This document shows positions 42,298 through 51,059 of a stretch of 64,000 bases of DNA, in pieces; positions within the stretch are counted from its first letter, which is position 1, and every line of letters begins with the position of its first letter. The notes below the pieces were generated by a model. That model made no database searches and was not told the origin of the DNA. It saw only the letters and a program-made list of their open reading frames with translations. Origin of the DNA: Terriglobus roseus (lineage in GTDB: Bacteria > Acidobacteriota > Terriglobia > Terriglobales > Acidobacteriaceae); contig NZ_FNSD01000001.1 in NCBI RefSeq assembly GCF_900105625.1, positions 2,170,001 through 2,234,000 of the forward strand. Direction: 5' to 3'. Made by a program: the position numbers and the translations under genes.

Positions 42298-43530
42298 ATG
42301 GCACTGTTGTCCTGTTCTGACGCGTTACAAATCGTTGCTTCCAAGATGCCGTCCCAGGCCCTGAGTACTGCGACGGAGCGTATCCCGCTCACATCCGCCC
42401 GCGGCCGCGTCCTGGCGCAGGCGATCATGGCAGACCGTGACCAGCCCCCCTTTCCACGATCGACGCGCGACGGTTTCGCCCTGCGATCCAGCGATGCAAA
42501 CTCGCCCATGCGATTAATCGGTGCAATCCGCGCCGGCGAGCAGTGGACCGGAGCGCCTCTGCAGCCGGGGGAGGCGCTTGAGATCATGACCGGCGCTCCC
42601 GTCCCCGAAGGCGCCGACGCCGTGGTGATGGTGGAACACGTCACTATCGAAGACGCGATGCTGACGCTGCAGCCGGGCCGCACCCTGTCCGTCGGCGAGA
42701 ACATCGTCCCGCGTGCCGCCGAGGCCCGCGCCGGAGATGTCCTGCTCCAGGCCGGCGTGTGTATGGGTGCTGCGGAGATTGCATTGGCCGCATCGGTCGG
42801 GGCGGCAGAGATCGCGGTCTTCGCGCAACCGGTCGTAGCCGTGCTTGCCACCGGCGATGAACTGGTCGCGCTCGACATCACTCCGGATGCGATGCAGATC
42901 CGCAACTCCAACTCACACGCACTCGCCGCGCTGGTGCAGGAACATGGCGGGGTCGCGCGTATCCTGCCACCCGCGGCGGACACGCGCGAGTCGCTGCATG
43001 CCGCCATCACCGGAGCGCGCGATGCCGCGATGCTGGTGCTCTCCGGCGGCGTCTCCGCAGGCAAGTACGACTTTGTGGAGGACGTCCTGCTCTCGCTGGG
43101 CGCGGAGTTCTTCTTTACGGGCGTCGCCATGCAGCCCGGCAAACCAGCCGTCTTCGGCCGCATCCCACCGACCGCGGAATTCCCCGAGCAGTGGCTCTTC
43201 GGCCTGCCCGGCAACCCCGTCTCCACGCAGGTGACGGCACTGCTCTTCGCCATGCCTATGGTCCGCGCGCTCGCCGGGGAAGCCGAAGCGCAAGCCAATT
43301 TTGCATTGGCGAAGCTGACCGTTGAAGTCAAAGTCAGGCCGGGCCTTACGCGATTTCTTCCCGCGCGCATGGACTCGTCCCTGGCCGGTGCGACCGTGAA
43401 GCCCACGGGCTGGCAAGGTTCCGGCGACCTGAACGCGAACGCCCGCGCCAACTGCTACCTGGTCGTACCGCCGGACGCCACCGCGCTGCAGCCGGGCGAC
43501 GTCGTGACGGTCCTGCTGCGTTCGCGGTAA
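42298..43530 (+). CDS. moeA: Molybdopterin molybdotransferase
   Basis: The 410-residue enzyme inserts molybdate into adenylated molybdopterin. It shows the MoeA layout: PPFPRSTRDGFALRSSD near the start, ITGAPVPEGADAVVMVE-like motif, the MoCF-binding segment VLSGGVSAGKYDFVEDV and GLPGNPVSTQV, then the C-terminal domain. AGGA is just before ATG 42298. It heads a tight set moeA, two small membrane proteins, moaC. Confidence 0.95.
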   Translation: MALLSCSDALQIVASKMPSQALSTATERIPLTSARGRVLAQAIMADRDQPPFPRSTRDGFALRSSDANSPMRLIGAIRAGEQWTGAPLQPGEALEIMTGAPVPEGADAVVMVEHVTIEDAMLTLQPGRTLSVGENIVPRAAEARAGDVLLQAGVCMGAAEIALAASVGAAEIAVFAQPVVAVLATGDELVALDITPDAMQIRNSNSHALAALVQEHGGVARILPPAADTRESLHAAITGARDAAMLVLSGGVSAGKYDFVEDVLLSLGAEFFFTGVAMQPGKPAVFGRIPPTAEFPEQWLFGLPGNPVSTQVTALLFAMPMVRALAGEAEAQANFALAKLTVEVKVRPGLTRFLPARMDSSLAGATVKPTGWQGSGDLNANARANCYLVVPPDATALQPGDVVTVLLRSR

Positions 43531-43540
43531 GCTCGTCCGC

Positions 43541-43774
43541 ATGAGGCCGGATCGCACCAACCCGGAACCGCGCGAACTCACGGCAAGCGAGCGCGCCGGC
43601 GCCATGCTGATCGTAGCGGCCATCGTGCTGCCGGTGCTGTGTACCGTGGCCATCCTCGTCACAAAGCACTTCCTCTGGGTGCACTACAACACGCACACCA
43701 TCGAACTGTGGCTGGTACTCGACGCAGCCATGCTGATCACAGGTGTCCTGCTGCGCGGTGAACAGCACTCCTGA
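43541..43774 (+). CDS. Small two-helix membrane protein A in the moeA-moaC unit
   Basis: The 77-residue protein has two hydrophobic segments (AGAMLIVAAIVLPVLCTVAI and ELWLVLDAAMLITGVLL) and ends LLRGEQHS. I recognise no family. It starts 10 nt after moeA. The next gene has the same layout and ending, so the two look like a diverged tandem duplication. Confidence 0.6.
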   Translation: MRPDRTNPEPRELTASERAGAMLIVAAIVLPVLCTVAILVTKHFLWVHYNTHTIELWLVLDAAMLITGVLLRGEQHS

Positions 43775-43798
43775 AGCTCACTGCGGTACGCTGAAGTC

Positions 43799-44017
43799 AT
43801 GAGCACGGAACGCCGACACACCATGCGGGGCACCATCGCAAAAGCAATGATCGCACTGGCAGTGCTGGCGCCGGCCCTGCTGCTGCTGAGTGTCTTCATT
43901 GCCCGCAACTTCGGGCGTAATGTCGTCTGGAGCCGCAGCTTCGTGCAGACGATGTTTATCGTCTCCGCAGGACTGCTGGGTGCGGGCCTGCTGCTGCACC
44001 GTGGAGAAGACCTGTGA
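43799..44017 (+). CDS. Small two-helix membrane protein B in the moeA-moaC unit
   Basis: The 72-residue protein has two hydrophobic segments (MIALAVLAPALLLLSVFIAR and FIVSAGLLGAGLLLH) and ends LLLHRGEDL, resembling the previous protein. It overlaps the moaC start (GTGA), which supports real translation. Function unknown. Confidence 0.6.
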   Translation: MSTERRHTMRGTIAKAMIALAVLAPALLLLSVFIARNFGRNVVWSRSFVQTMFIVSAGLLGAGLLLHRGEDL

Positions 44018-44532
44018 GTACACACCGAGACGGCGCAAAACTATCGCACTTCAACGACGCCGGTGAAGCGCACATGGTCGACGTCAGTGACAAGAAGCCA
44101 ACACGCCGCGAGGCTGTCGCCGAGGCCTTCGTCGAACTAAACGCCGACGTGCTCGCCGCACTGCCGCAGAACCCCAAGGGCAATCCGCTGGAGGTCGCAC
44201 GCTTCGCCGGCATCACCGCCGCCAAAAAGACCGCGGACCTCATCCCCATGTGTCACCCGCTGCCGCTCTCGTTCATCGATGTCGAAGCGACCATCGTGCA
44301 TCCGGCCGCGCTGCTCAAGACCGGCGGTGGCGTTCGCATCCGCGCAACCGCCGCGACCGTCGCAGGCACCGGCGTCGAGATGGAAGCGATGACCGCCGCA
44401 GCCGTCGCCGCACTCACCGTCTATGACATGACGAAGGCGCTGGACAAGGGCATCCGCATCCGCGAGATCGTTCTGCTCAGCAAGAAGGGCGGGAAGAGTG
44501 GGGACTACGTACGCAGCGCCGAGCCGCTATAG
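44014..44532 (+). CDS. moaC: Cyclic pyranopterin monophosphate synthase accessory protein
   Basis: The 172-residue protein reads LSHFNDAGEAHMVDVSDKK, GITAAKKTADLIPMCHPLPL and GTGVEMEAMTAAAVAALTVYD, the full MoaC signature. It catalyses the second step of molybdopterin precursor Z formation. The GTG start overlaps the upstream stop. Its stop overlaps the convergent LytTR gene stop in CTATAG, a shared 6-bp palindrome providing TAG on both strands. Confidence 0.96.
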   Translation: MSTHRDGAKLSHFNDAGEAHMVDVSDKKPTRREAVAEAFVELNADVLAALPQNPKGNPLEVARFAGITAAKKTADLIPMCHPLPLSFIDVEATIVHPAALLKTGGGVRIRATAATVAGTGVEMEAMTAAAVAALTVYDMTKALDKGIRIREIVLLSKKGGKSGDYVRSAEPL

Positions 44533-45366
44533 ATTGAAGAGTTCGCGCAGCCGTTTGATCTGCGCGCGTGCCACGGGAATCTCCGTGGCCTTGCGATCGT
44601 CCATCCGCAGCAGGTAGCTCGACTTGAACCACGGCACCACCTCGCGGATATGCTGGATATTCACGACAAAGCTGCGATGCGCGCGCCAGAATGTCTCCGG
44701 ATCCAGCTGGTCTGTCAATTCTTCCAGTGTGCGGACGTTGCTCATGCCTTCGATCGCCGGTGTCACAACGGAGATCGCGCCCTCTTCAATTGAAGCAAAG
44801 CAGATCTCACGCTGATCGACCAGCAACAACCGCTGCGCGGAACGCACGACCACCTTGCCGGAACGCGGACGCGTCTGCGTTGCGGCAGCGGTCGCCTGTG
44901 TCTCCAGTAGCTTCAGCAGTGACTCCAGCCGCTCCTCCGCGCTTGCCTGGGGCACGGTCTCAATCGCAGTTTCGGACTGCGCCGTCGATGCGGCGGCGCG
45001 GCGCATCCTTGCCTTCTCGATCGCCAGTGCCACACGCTTTTCTTCAAAGGGCTTCAACAGGTAATCAATCGCGTTCACTTCAAACGCGCGCACCGCGTAC
45101 TGATCGTAGGCCGTGGCGAAAATAACCTCCGGCATCACGAATTCGCGATTTTCCATCAACCGCTTCAACACGGCGAAGCCGTCCAGCCCCGGCATCTGCA
45201 CATCCATGAAAACCACATCCGGCGCATGACTGCGAACCGTCTCAACGGCCTCGATACCATTGGAGGCCTCGGCAACCACCTCCACCTCGCCCACCCGATC
45301 CAGCAGGTAACGAAGCTCGCGCCGCGCAAGCGCCTCATCATCGACGATGACTGCAGATAAACCCAT
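44527..45366 (-). CDS. LytTR-type response regulator
   Basis: The 279-residue protein has a receiver domain (phospho-Asp in VVFMDVQMPG, KP motif in LLKPFEEK), a linker rich in Ala/Thr/Gln and a LytTR DNA-binding domain (from about 175; FWRAHRSFVVNIQHIREV). LytTR regulators usually pair with a LytS/5TM-type kinase, but none is adjacent. ATG 45366 gives the correct receiver start; the longer frame upstream is not coding. Confidence 0.9.
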   Translation of the reverse strand: MGLSAVIVDDEALARRELRYLLDRVGEVEVVAEASNGIEAVETVRSHAPDVVFMDVQMPGLDGFAVLKRLMENREFVMPEVIFATAYDQYAVRAFEVNAIDYLLKPFEEKRVALAIEKARMRRAAASTAQSETAIETVPQASAEERLESLLKLLETQATAAATQTRPRSGKVVVRSAQRLLLVDQREICFASIEEGAISVVTPAIEGMSNVRTLEELTDQLDPETFWRAHRSFVVNIQHIREVVPWFKSSYLLRMDDRKATEIPVARAQIKRLRELFNL

Positions 45367-45492
45367 CGAGAGAAGTATAGGCGCGTAGGAATCCAGCAGT
45401 ATTCTCAGGGCATGATCGACGCCGTCGCATGCATCGGCCTCCTGCTCATCGGCGGCGTCTTCGGCAGAAGCCTTCCTGCTCCAACCCTGATC

Positions 45493-45692
45493 TGTCATCC
45501 TGAGCGAAACAAAGCGCAGCGTCGTGCAATCGAAGGACCTGCATTTCGCTTCGCGGTTTCACAAATGTGGAGGGCGCTCCAGCCATATTTGTGCCGCCAC
45601 CAGCAGGATGCGGGTCCTTCGACTTCGCTGCGCTTCGCTCAGGATGACAGCTCCTAGTGAGGCGGTCCGTTCTGCGCTTCGCTCAGGATGAC
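45493..45692. repeat. Palindromic intergenic repeat, copy 2 plus extra half
   Basis: TGTCATCCTGAGCGAAACAA at the left and CTTCGCTCAGGATGACA (ending 45649) at the right form the family ends. Inside are CGAAGGACCTGCATT and GGGTCCTTCGACTTC. A second right end, TGCGCTTCGCTCAGGATGACA, follows at about 45672-45692. The whole 45367-45750 gap holds only this repeat; a short open frame through it (45412-45657) is not considered a gene. Confidence 0.85.
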
Positions 45693-45750
45693 AGCGCGAG
45701 CAAGGGAACGATCCGGCCCTGAAAGCAACGCAATCTGGCTCTGAAACCAA

Positions 45751-46692
45751 CTACATGTTCGTGTGGCCGCCGCGCATCTCTTCGTTAAAGGTGGGACGCG
45801 TGAAGGCAAGTGCCTCGGCCATACGCTCCTCGTACTCGCCGTGGTGGCTCATCAGAGGCTCGGTGCTCGCGGCAAACTCGAACTTCGGATCGAGCTTCAG
45901 GATGCCCTCGCCGGCCAGTGCCTCAGCCGTCTTCTTCAACGACTCAACCGTTGTGTTGAGGTACTGCGCATCGCGCGGATCTGCAATCCACACCGGCTCA
46001 CCGCCGCCCAGGATGCCGCTGGCCCAGTAGACCTTGGCCGCAAGGAAATCCGCGCGCTGCTGCTCGTCGGTGTCATTGAAGATGAAGCGGCCCTGCTTCG
46101 CCGAGTAGTAGCGCGTCGTCACCGGCACCGGCTGGCGGTTGCCGCTCTTCGTCAGTTCGATCTGGCCCTGATCCAGGATCTTGCGGACGGCGTTGTAGAT
46201 AAAGCTCTCCGCAAAGATCTGCTCAGGCGCCGGAACGACCTCGGCAAACGTGACCGTCATGCTGGCCGAAACCTTGGCCTTGAGCTGCTGATCGGCGGGC
46301 GTCTTGCCGTCTTCCAGCTTGGTGTCGCCGTGCACGATGTAGGTGTCGGCGCCGCTGGTGGACAGGTGGAACGGCCACTGCCAGCCGCTCATGCTCATGG
46401 GCAGGCCGCCCAGCGTGACGTAAACATCAGGCCGAGGATTGCGCAGACGCTGCGCGACTTCCAGCAGGAAAGTATGCACGGGCTTGCTGCAGACAGGGTT
46501 CGCCAGGTCGAAGCCAACACCCAGTTCCAACTGCAGGGTCTTCTCCGGCGCGGACGGCAGCGCCAACGTGTACTTCTCGGTCGGCGCGCCGTTAAAGCCA
46601 GAACTGACGACACCATCCAACACGGCCAGACCGGCCTCTTGCGCAGCCTTCTGCACACCCTGCGACAACTTCGTATCCAATGCGATTGCCAT
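45751..46692 (-). CDS. Conserved hypothetical protein
   Basis: The 313-residue protein has no signal peptide or membrane helix and no motif I recognise. Features are a VHTFLLEVAQRLRNPRPDVYV stretch, a mixed alpha/beta pattern and a C-terminus ending FNEEMRGGHTNM. Normal codon use and clean ends support a real cytoplasmic protein. It is isolated between two repeat-filled gaps, so context is uninformative. Confidence 0.7.
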   Translation of the reverse strand: MAIALDTKLSQGVQKAAQEAGLAVLDGVVSSGFNGAPTEKYTLALPSAPEKTLQLELGVGFDLANPVCSKPVHTFLLEVAQRLRNPRPDVYVTLGGLPMSMSGWQWPFHLSTSGADTYIVHGDTKLEDGKTPADQQLKAKVSASMTVTFAEVVPAPEQIFAESFIYNAVRKILDQGQIELTKSGNRQPVPVTTRYYSAKQGRFIFNDTDEQQRADFLAAKVYWASGILGGGEPVWIADPRDAQYLNTTVESLKKTAEALAGEGILKLDPKFEFAASTEPLMSHHGEYEERMAEALAFTRPTFNEEMRGGHTNM

Positions 46693-46850
46693 TGCTGCTC
46701 TAAGCCCTCTTGCGGTTTCCGTACGCAGCCCTCACAGGGCCGCGCCAAATCTGAAATTTCGTGACACTCCATGGTAACGCGACGGGCCGGACGGGCCTAA
46801 ACCGGCCGGTCTCCACGAGATCGTCCCGATGCCGGGTGCCCCCTCAGAGT

Positions 46851-47006
46851 TGTCATCCTGAGCGGAACGGAGCGTGGCGTAGTGCAGTCGAAGGACCTGC
46901 ATTCTGTTTGTCGTTGCACACAGGTTGACGGCAGACCTCGCACATCTTTGCCGCTGCAAGCGGAATGCAGGTCCTTCGACTCCTCTACGCTCCGCTCAGA
47001 ATGACA
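46851..47006. repeat. Palindromic intergenic repeat, copy 3
   Basis: TGTCATCCTGAGCGGAACGG on the left and CTCCGCTCAGAATGACA on the right are inverted. CGAAGGACCTGCATTC and GAATGCAGGTCCTTCGACT repeat the inner palindrome. Flanked by GGGTGCCCC at 46834, the motif seen in the lhr and hemH insertions. Confidence 0.85.
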
Positions 47007-47019
47007 AATCCAGGAGGAG

Positions 47020-47092
47020 GACAACTCGAGATGATGACAACTCACTCAGGAGGAAACATCGAGAGAATGACAACTCGCTCGGACGACAACTC
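47020..47092. repeat. Four spaced GACAACTC direct repeats before rnc
   Basis: GACAACTC begins at 47020, 47036, 47069 and 47085, spacing 16, 33 and 16. The set lies 62 bp before the rnc start. It could be repeat debris or a binding array; the pattern is exact but short. Confidence 0.4.
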
Positions 47093-47153
47093 GAGGGGAT
47101 CGCCATTCAGGCCCATTGAGTCCCGCTCCCGCGAACCCGTACCATGGAGGACG

Positions 47154-47993
47154 ATGGCAAAGCGCCCCACCAAGACGGCAACTGCGGACGATTCGCTGGA
47201 AGTGCGCCTCCGCTACCGCTTCCGCGACGCCGCTCTGCTGCAACTGGCGCTTACGCACAGCTCCCTTGCCTTTGAAGCGGGAGACGGCCGTACCAACGCT
47301 ACCGGCGAAGACAACGAACAGCTCGAATTCCTGGGCGACGCCGTCGTCGGCCTGCTCATCACGGAATTGCTCGTCCGCCACTTCCCGGAGCGCCGCGAGG
47401 GCGACCTGACCCGCATGCGCGCCATGCTGGTCAGCGGCAAGGGCATGGGCGAGGTGGGCGTCCGGCTGGGCCTTGGACGCGATCTGCATCTGGGCAAGGG
47501 TGAGGACGCCAGCGGCGGACGCACCAAGTCTGCCTTGCTGGCCGACGCCGTCGAGGCACTCGTCGCCGCAATCTATCTCGATGCGAACGCAGCCACACCC
47601 GGCGGCAACGGTGGCGCCGGCCTGAAGGCCGCGCGATCGTTCGTCGAACGAGAGATCTTCCAGCCGCGCCTGGCCGAACTGAAGTCTGCCGCGCAGCAGG
47701 GCGCACGTTTCGGCGGCATCGTCGGCGATTGGAAATCGGCACTGCAGGAGCTGCTGCAGGCGCGCGCAGCCGGCCAGCCGCTCTACCGGACGGTGGAAGA
47801 GATCGGCAACGACCATAACAAACGCTTCCGCGTGGAGGTTCTGCTGGGCGACCGCGTCCTCGCCGAAGGTGAAGGCACCAGCAAGAAGTCTGCGCAGCAG
47901 GCTGCCGCGCGCGTGGCGTACGACGTCCTCTCTCCTGCAGTGGGCGAACTCGCGGACGACTCCGGCATTCCGGCTACGGGCACGCAGGGATGA
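47154..47993 (+). CDS. rnc: Ribonuclease III
   Basis: The 279-residue endonuclease cleaves double-stranded RNA in rRNA and mRNA processing. The signature NEQLEFLGDAVVGLLI holds the catalytic acidic residues and ADAVEALVAAIYLD the second set. A double-stranded RNA-binding domain occupies about 170-245 (DWKSALQELLQ; GTSKKSAQQAAARVAYD). The N- and C-termini are longer than usual by about 20 residues each. GGAGG is just before ATG 47154; the upstream open frame is repeat DNA. Overlaps lepB by 4 nt. Confidence 0.95.
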   Translation: MAKRPTKTATADDSLEVRLRYRFRDAALLQLALTHSSLAFEAGDGRTNATGEDNEQLEFLGDAVVGLLITELLVRHFPERREGDLTRMRAMLVSGKGMGEVGVRLGLGRDLHLGKGEDASGGRTKSALLADAVEALVAAIYLDANAATPGGNGGAGLKAARSFVEREIFQPRLAELKSAAQQGARFGGIVGDWKSALQELLQARAAGQPLYRTVEEIGNDHNKRFRVEVLLGDRVLAEGEGTSKKSAQQAAARVAYDVLSPAVGELADDSGIPATGTQG

Positions 47994-48682
47994 TGGCCCG
48001 TATGGGCAATGCGTTCGCGGACGCCCTGGGGCAGGTGGTGGGATCGCTTGCGCGCCTGACGGTGGTCTCACTCTTCATCATCACGTTCCTCGTGCAGCCC
48101 TCGCAGATCCCCACCAGCTCCATGGAACCGACGATGCTTGTCGGCGACTTCGTCCTGGTGAACAAGCAGGTCTTTGCAACACCCGGCCACTGGCGCTGGC
48201 TGCTGCCCTACCGCGAGCCGCGCCGCGACGACATCATCGTCTTCCACTACCCGGTCGACCCATCGGAACTGCTGGTGAAACGTGTCATCGCCACGCCGAC
48301 AGACCGCATCCACCTTCGCCGAGGGGCTGTCGTCCTCAATGGCAGGCCCGTCGCTGAGCCCTTTGCCGCGTACTCTCCTGCGGAACGCTCCGCCTACCGC
48401 GATGAGTTCCCTAACCTGCAGCGTGCCGACCCGGCAGCCGAAGCGACATGGTGGATCGAGCTGCGGCATCGCATTCGCGGAGCCGATCTACCAATCCCGG
48501 ACAGCCGCTACTTTGCCATGGGCGACAACCGCAACAACAGCCAGGACAGCCGCTTCTGGGGCTTCGTGCCCCGCGAAAACATCGTGGGCGAACCACTGAT
48601 GGTCTACCTGAGCACCGAACGCACGACCGGATCTGCACGAGGGCGGCTGCGCTGGGATCGCATCGGCATGGTGCTGCGATAG
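47990..48682 (+). CDS. lepB: Signal peptidase I
   Basis: The 230-residue inner-membrane protease has one N-terminal helix (LTVVSLFIITFLV), the Ser motif IPTSSMEPTM, the Lys motif DIIVFHYPVDPSELLVKRVIA and the C-terminal GDNRNNSQDSRFWG box. All catalytic boxes B-E are present. It cleaves Sec signal peptides. Start ATGA overlaps rnc, an rnc-lepB pairing also seen in other bacteria. Confidence 0.95.
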   Translation: MMARMGNAFADALGQVVGSLARLTVVSLFIITFLVQPSQIPTSSMEPTMLVGDFVLVNKQVFATPGHWRWLLPYREPRRDDIIVFHYPVDPSELLVKRVIATPTDRIHLRRGAVVLNGRPVAEPFAAYSPAERSAYRDEFPNLQRADPAAEATWWIELRHRIRGADLPIPDSRYFAMGDNRNNSQDSRFWGFVPRENIVGEPLMVYLSTERTTGSARGRLRWDRIGMVLR

Positions 48683-48709
48683 GCAGCCGGATGCCGACCC
48701 CACCAGACT

Positions 48710-48904
48710 TGTCATCCTGAGCGGAGCGTAGCGAGGTCGAAGGACCTGTATTCCGGTTGCAGCCACAGAGGTGCCAGGCATGCCTTCCATATGTTTGCCG
48801 CCATTAGGCAGAATGCAGGTCCTTCGACTGCACTCCGCTGCGCTGCGTTCCGCTCCGGATGACAAACTCTCTTTTCGACTTCGCTACGCTTGCTCAGGAT
48901 GACA
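48710..48904. repeat. Palindromic intergenic repeat, copy 4
   Basis: Starts TGTCATCCTGAGCGGAGCG and includes CGAAGGACCTGTATTC and GAATGCAGGTCCTTCGACTG. It has a first right end at CGCTCCGGATGACA (48866) and an additional right end TGCTCAGGATGACA at 48904. The 48683-49015 gap holds only this. Confidence 0.85.
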
Positions 48905-49015
48905 AGTCGGTGGGGGCTCGAGGAAGCGCCGGGACACGAATCTGCCCGGCCCCTCGTAATTCCCACTAACCGGCAATGCATCGCCGCCACGGCTCCGGTA
49001 ATCTAAGAGCACACT

Positions 49016-49396
49016 ATGCGCCTCTTCCGCGCCACCATTGCCGCTCTCTTCGGCGCTTTTATCGCACTCGCGTTCTACCTTGCGTGGTTCTTCCGGATCA
49101 CGCACCACGACACGCCATGGGATGGCGCGCCGGTAGGATTCATTGCGCTGACAGCGGTAATCGCGGTGATCTGCGGCCTGATTGGCGGCTACCTGGCTGC
49201 TGTGCTCGCGCCGGAGACACCGCGCGGATCGGCAGAGGGCGCTGCTGGCTTCATCGCACTGGCAGCGCTGTTTGCGGAGACGCACACGCCCGGCCAGCAT
49301 CACTACGCGCAGATGGTCGCGCTGCTGGCACTCGCTCCCGCAGCTTATGTCATCGGCCGCACGCGCCAGCCCAGGCTCGCAGACACGTCCTCGTAA
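49016..49396 (+). CDS. Small four-helix membrane protein
   Basis: The 126-residue protein has four hydrophobic segments (starting FRATIAALFGAFIALAFYLA) and a short His-rich loop (HTPGQHHYAQ). No family recognised. It lies alone before the secreted glycosidases. Confidence 0.6.
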   Translation: MRLFRATIAALFGAFIALAFYLAWFFRITHHDTPWDGAPVGFIALTAVIAVICGLIGGYLAAVLAPETPRGSAEGAAGFIALAALFAETHTPGQHHYAQMVALLALAPAAYVIGRTRQPRLADTSS

Positions 49397-49463
49397 ACAG
49401 ACTGACCCGGGTCAAACCGTTCCAAACTTCTGGCGCTCCGCGTGCGGTGCTATGTTTTGAGCG

Positions 49464-51014
49464 ATGAGCTTCCGACCCTCGCGCCGCCGCTTCCTTGAGA
49501 CATCCTCCCTCGCTGCTGCGGCCCTTGCGCTGCCGTCTATCTTGCACGCGCAGGACGCTGGGCCCTCTCCAGTCACGCTGAAGATCGGCTCGGGGGTTGG
49601 TCCGAAGGTGCCGGTGGACTTCATCGGCCTCTCGTACGAGAACATGCAGCTTGAGGATCCGACGTTCTTCGCACCGGAGAATATCGGGCTGGTGCAGCAG
49701 TTCCGCAACATGAGCGCACGCGGCGTCCTGAGGCTTGGCGGCAACACCAGTGAGTTCGGATGGTGGCAGCCCACGCCGGAGACACCCGCTCCCAAGCGAG
49801 TCGATTCGCCCTGGAAGCATGAAGGCGAGCCGACCTCTGCAACGGTCTTCGCCATCACGCCCAAGGCCATCGACAACCTGGACGGCTTTCTGAAGGCGAC
49901 AGGATGGACCTGCATCTACGGCCTGAACCTGGGCTATGGCACACCGGAGACCGACATCGCCGAGGCGACGTACGTCTTCCACAAGCTGGGTTCGCGGCTG
50001 CAATACTTTCAGGTGGGCAACGAGGTCGACCTGTTCAAAGGCCACCTTCGTGATCCCGAGACATGGAACGTGGACGCCTACCTGGCGGAGTGGCTGAAGA
50101 TCGCGCGCGCTGTGCAGAAGGCGCTGCCGGCCGCGAAGTTCGGCATCCCGGACGTAGCCAGCGATGTGACCTGGCTGCCGCAGATCGCCGAACGCTGGGC
50201 CGGCCTTGAGGACAAGCCGAACGTCATCACCCTGTCGCACCACTACTACTGGAGCGGCCCGCCCTCAAATCCCGCAGCCAACATCGAGAACCTGCTGAAG
50301 ATCGACCCGAAGGTCGCGAAGCATGCGGCTATGACGAAAGAGGCTGCGGTAAAGATGGGCCCATCGGTCACCTGGCGCATGACCGAGGGCAACACCGTCT
50401 ATCGCGGCGGCAAGAGTGGCGTGAGCGACGTGCTGGCAGCCGCCCTGTGGGGCGCGGACTACCTCTTCCAACTGATGAGCGATGGCTATTGCGGAGTGAA
50501 CCTGCATGGCGGGTCGGGCCACGCACAGGCCGTCTCAGTCGGCGGCGTCTTCCATGGTGAGGCCCTGATGAAGGACCCGACCGCCCCTCACCCCAAGCCC
50601 TTCTACACGCCCATCGCCAACGAGGGTACGCTGGCCGGAGCAGGTGTCGACGGCAAGCTGAACGGCAAGTACGTCATGGAGCCGGCGGGCTACGGCATGA
50701 AGTTCGCCGCAGCCTTCGCAGGGTCTACGATGCTTCCGGTCGAGTTCGATCCGGGCGGTAAGAACGCCGTTGCCTACGCGGCAAAGCGGCCCGACGGCAA
50801 GACGATCGTCGCCATCCTGAACAAGGAAGCAAGTGAGCCGATCCGAATCACGGCTCCGCAATTTGAGACGATTCACGTCCTGACCGGATCCGCTCTTGAT
50901 TCCCCGGAAGCCCATGTAAATACAGTAGTTAGAGAGACAAGCAGCAGACGCTCGGCGACCGGCCAAATCTTCACACTTCCGCCGCACATGGCGACGCTGA
51001 TCGTGCTGAACTAG
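49464..51014 (+). CDS. Secreted glycoside hydrolase, GH79-like
   Basis: The 516-residue protein has a Tat signal (RRRFLETSSLAAAALALPS), then a clan-A TIM barrel. The putative acid/base Glu187 lies in FQVGNEVDL and the nucleophile Glu308 in WRMTEGN. GLSYENMQL and LRLGGNTSE resemble GH79 (beta-glucuronidase/heparanase-like) enzymes; a small beta-domain follows. Substrate may be glucuronic acid-containing glycans. It is followed 45 nt later by a GH125 gene, and both are probably co-expressed for glycan breakdown. Confidence 0.8.
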   Translation: MSFRPSRRRFLETSSLAAAALALPSILHAQDAGPSPVTLKIGSGVGPKVPVDFIGLSYENMQLEDPTFFAPENIGLVQQFRNMSARGVLRLGGNTSEFGWWQPTPETPAPKRVDSPWKHEGEPTSATVFAITPKAIDNLDGFLKATGWTCIYGLNLGYGTPETDIAEATYVFHKLGSRLQYFQVGNEVDLFKGHLRDPETWNVDAYLAEWLKIARAVQKALPAAKFGIPDVASDVTWLPQIAERWAGLEDKPNVITLSHHYYWSGPPSNPAANIENLLKIDPKVAKHAAMTKEAAVKMGPSVTWRMTEGNTVYRGGKSGVSDVLAAALWGADYLFQLMSDGYCGVNLHGGSGHAQAVSVGGVFHGEALMKDPTAPHPKPFYTPIANEGTLAGAGVDGKLNGKYVMEPAGYGMKFAAAFAGSTMLPVEFDPGGKNAVAYAAKRPDGKTIVAILNKEASEPIRITAPQFETIHVLTGSALDSPEAHVNTVVRETSSRRSATGQIFTLPPHMATLIVLN

Positions 51015-51059
51015 GCCTCGGACAATCACCCCAAGACAACCGCTCCGACATCTGTTCGA

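Noticed and set aside
45412-45657. 81-residue forward ORF
   Set aside because: Most of it is translation of the TGTCATCCTGAGC repeat; no ribosome-binding site or family features.
46965-47153. N-terminal extension of RNase III
   Set aside because: The extension reads repeat DNA; ATG 47154 has GGAGG and begins the normal protein.
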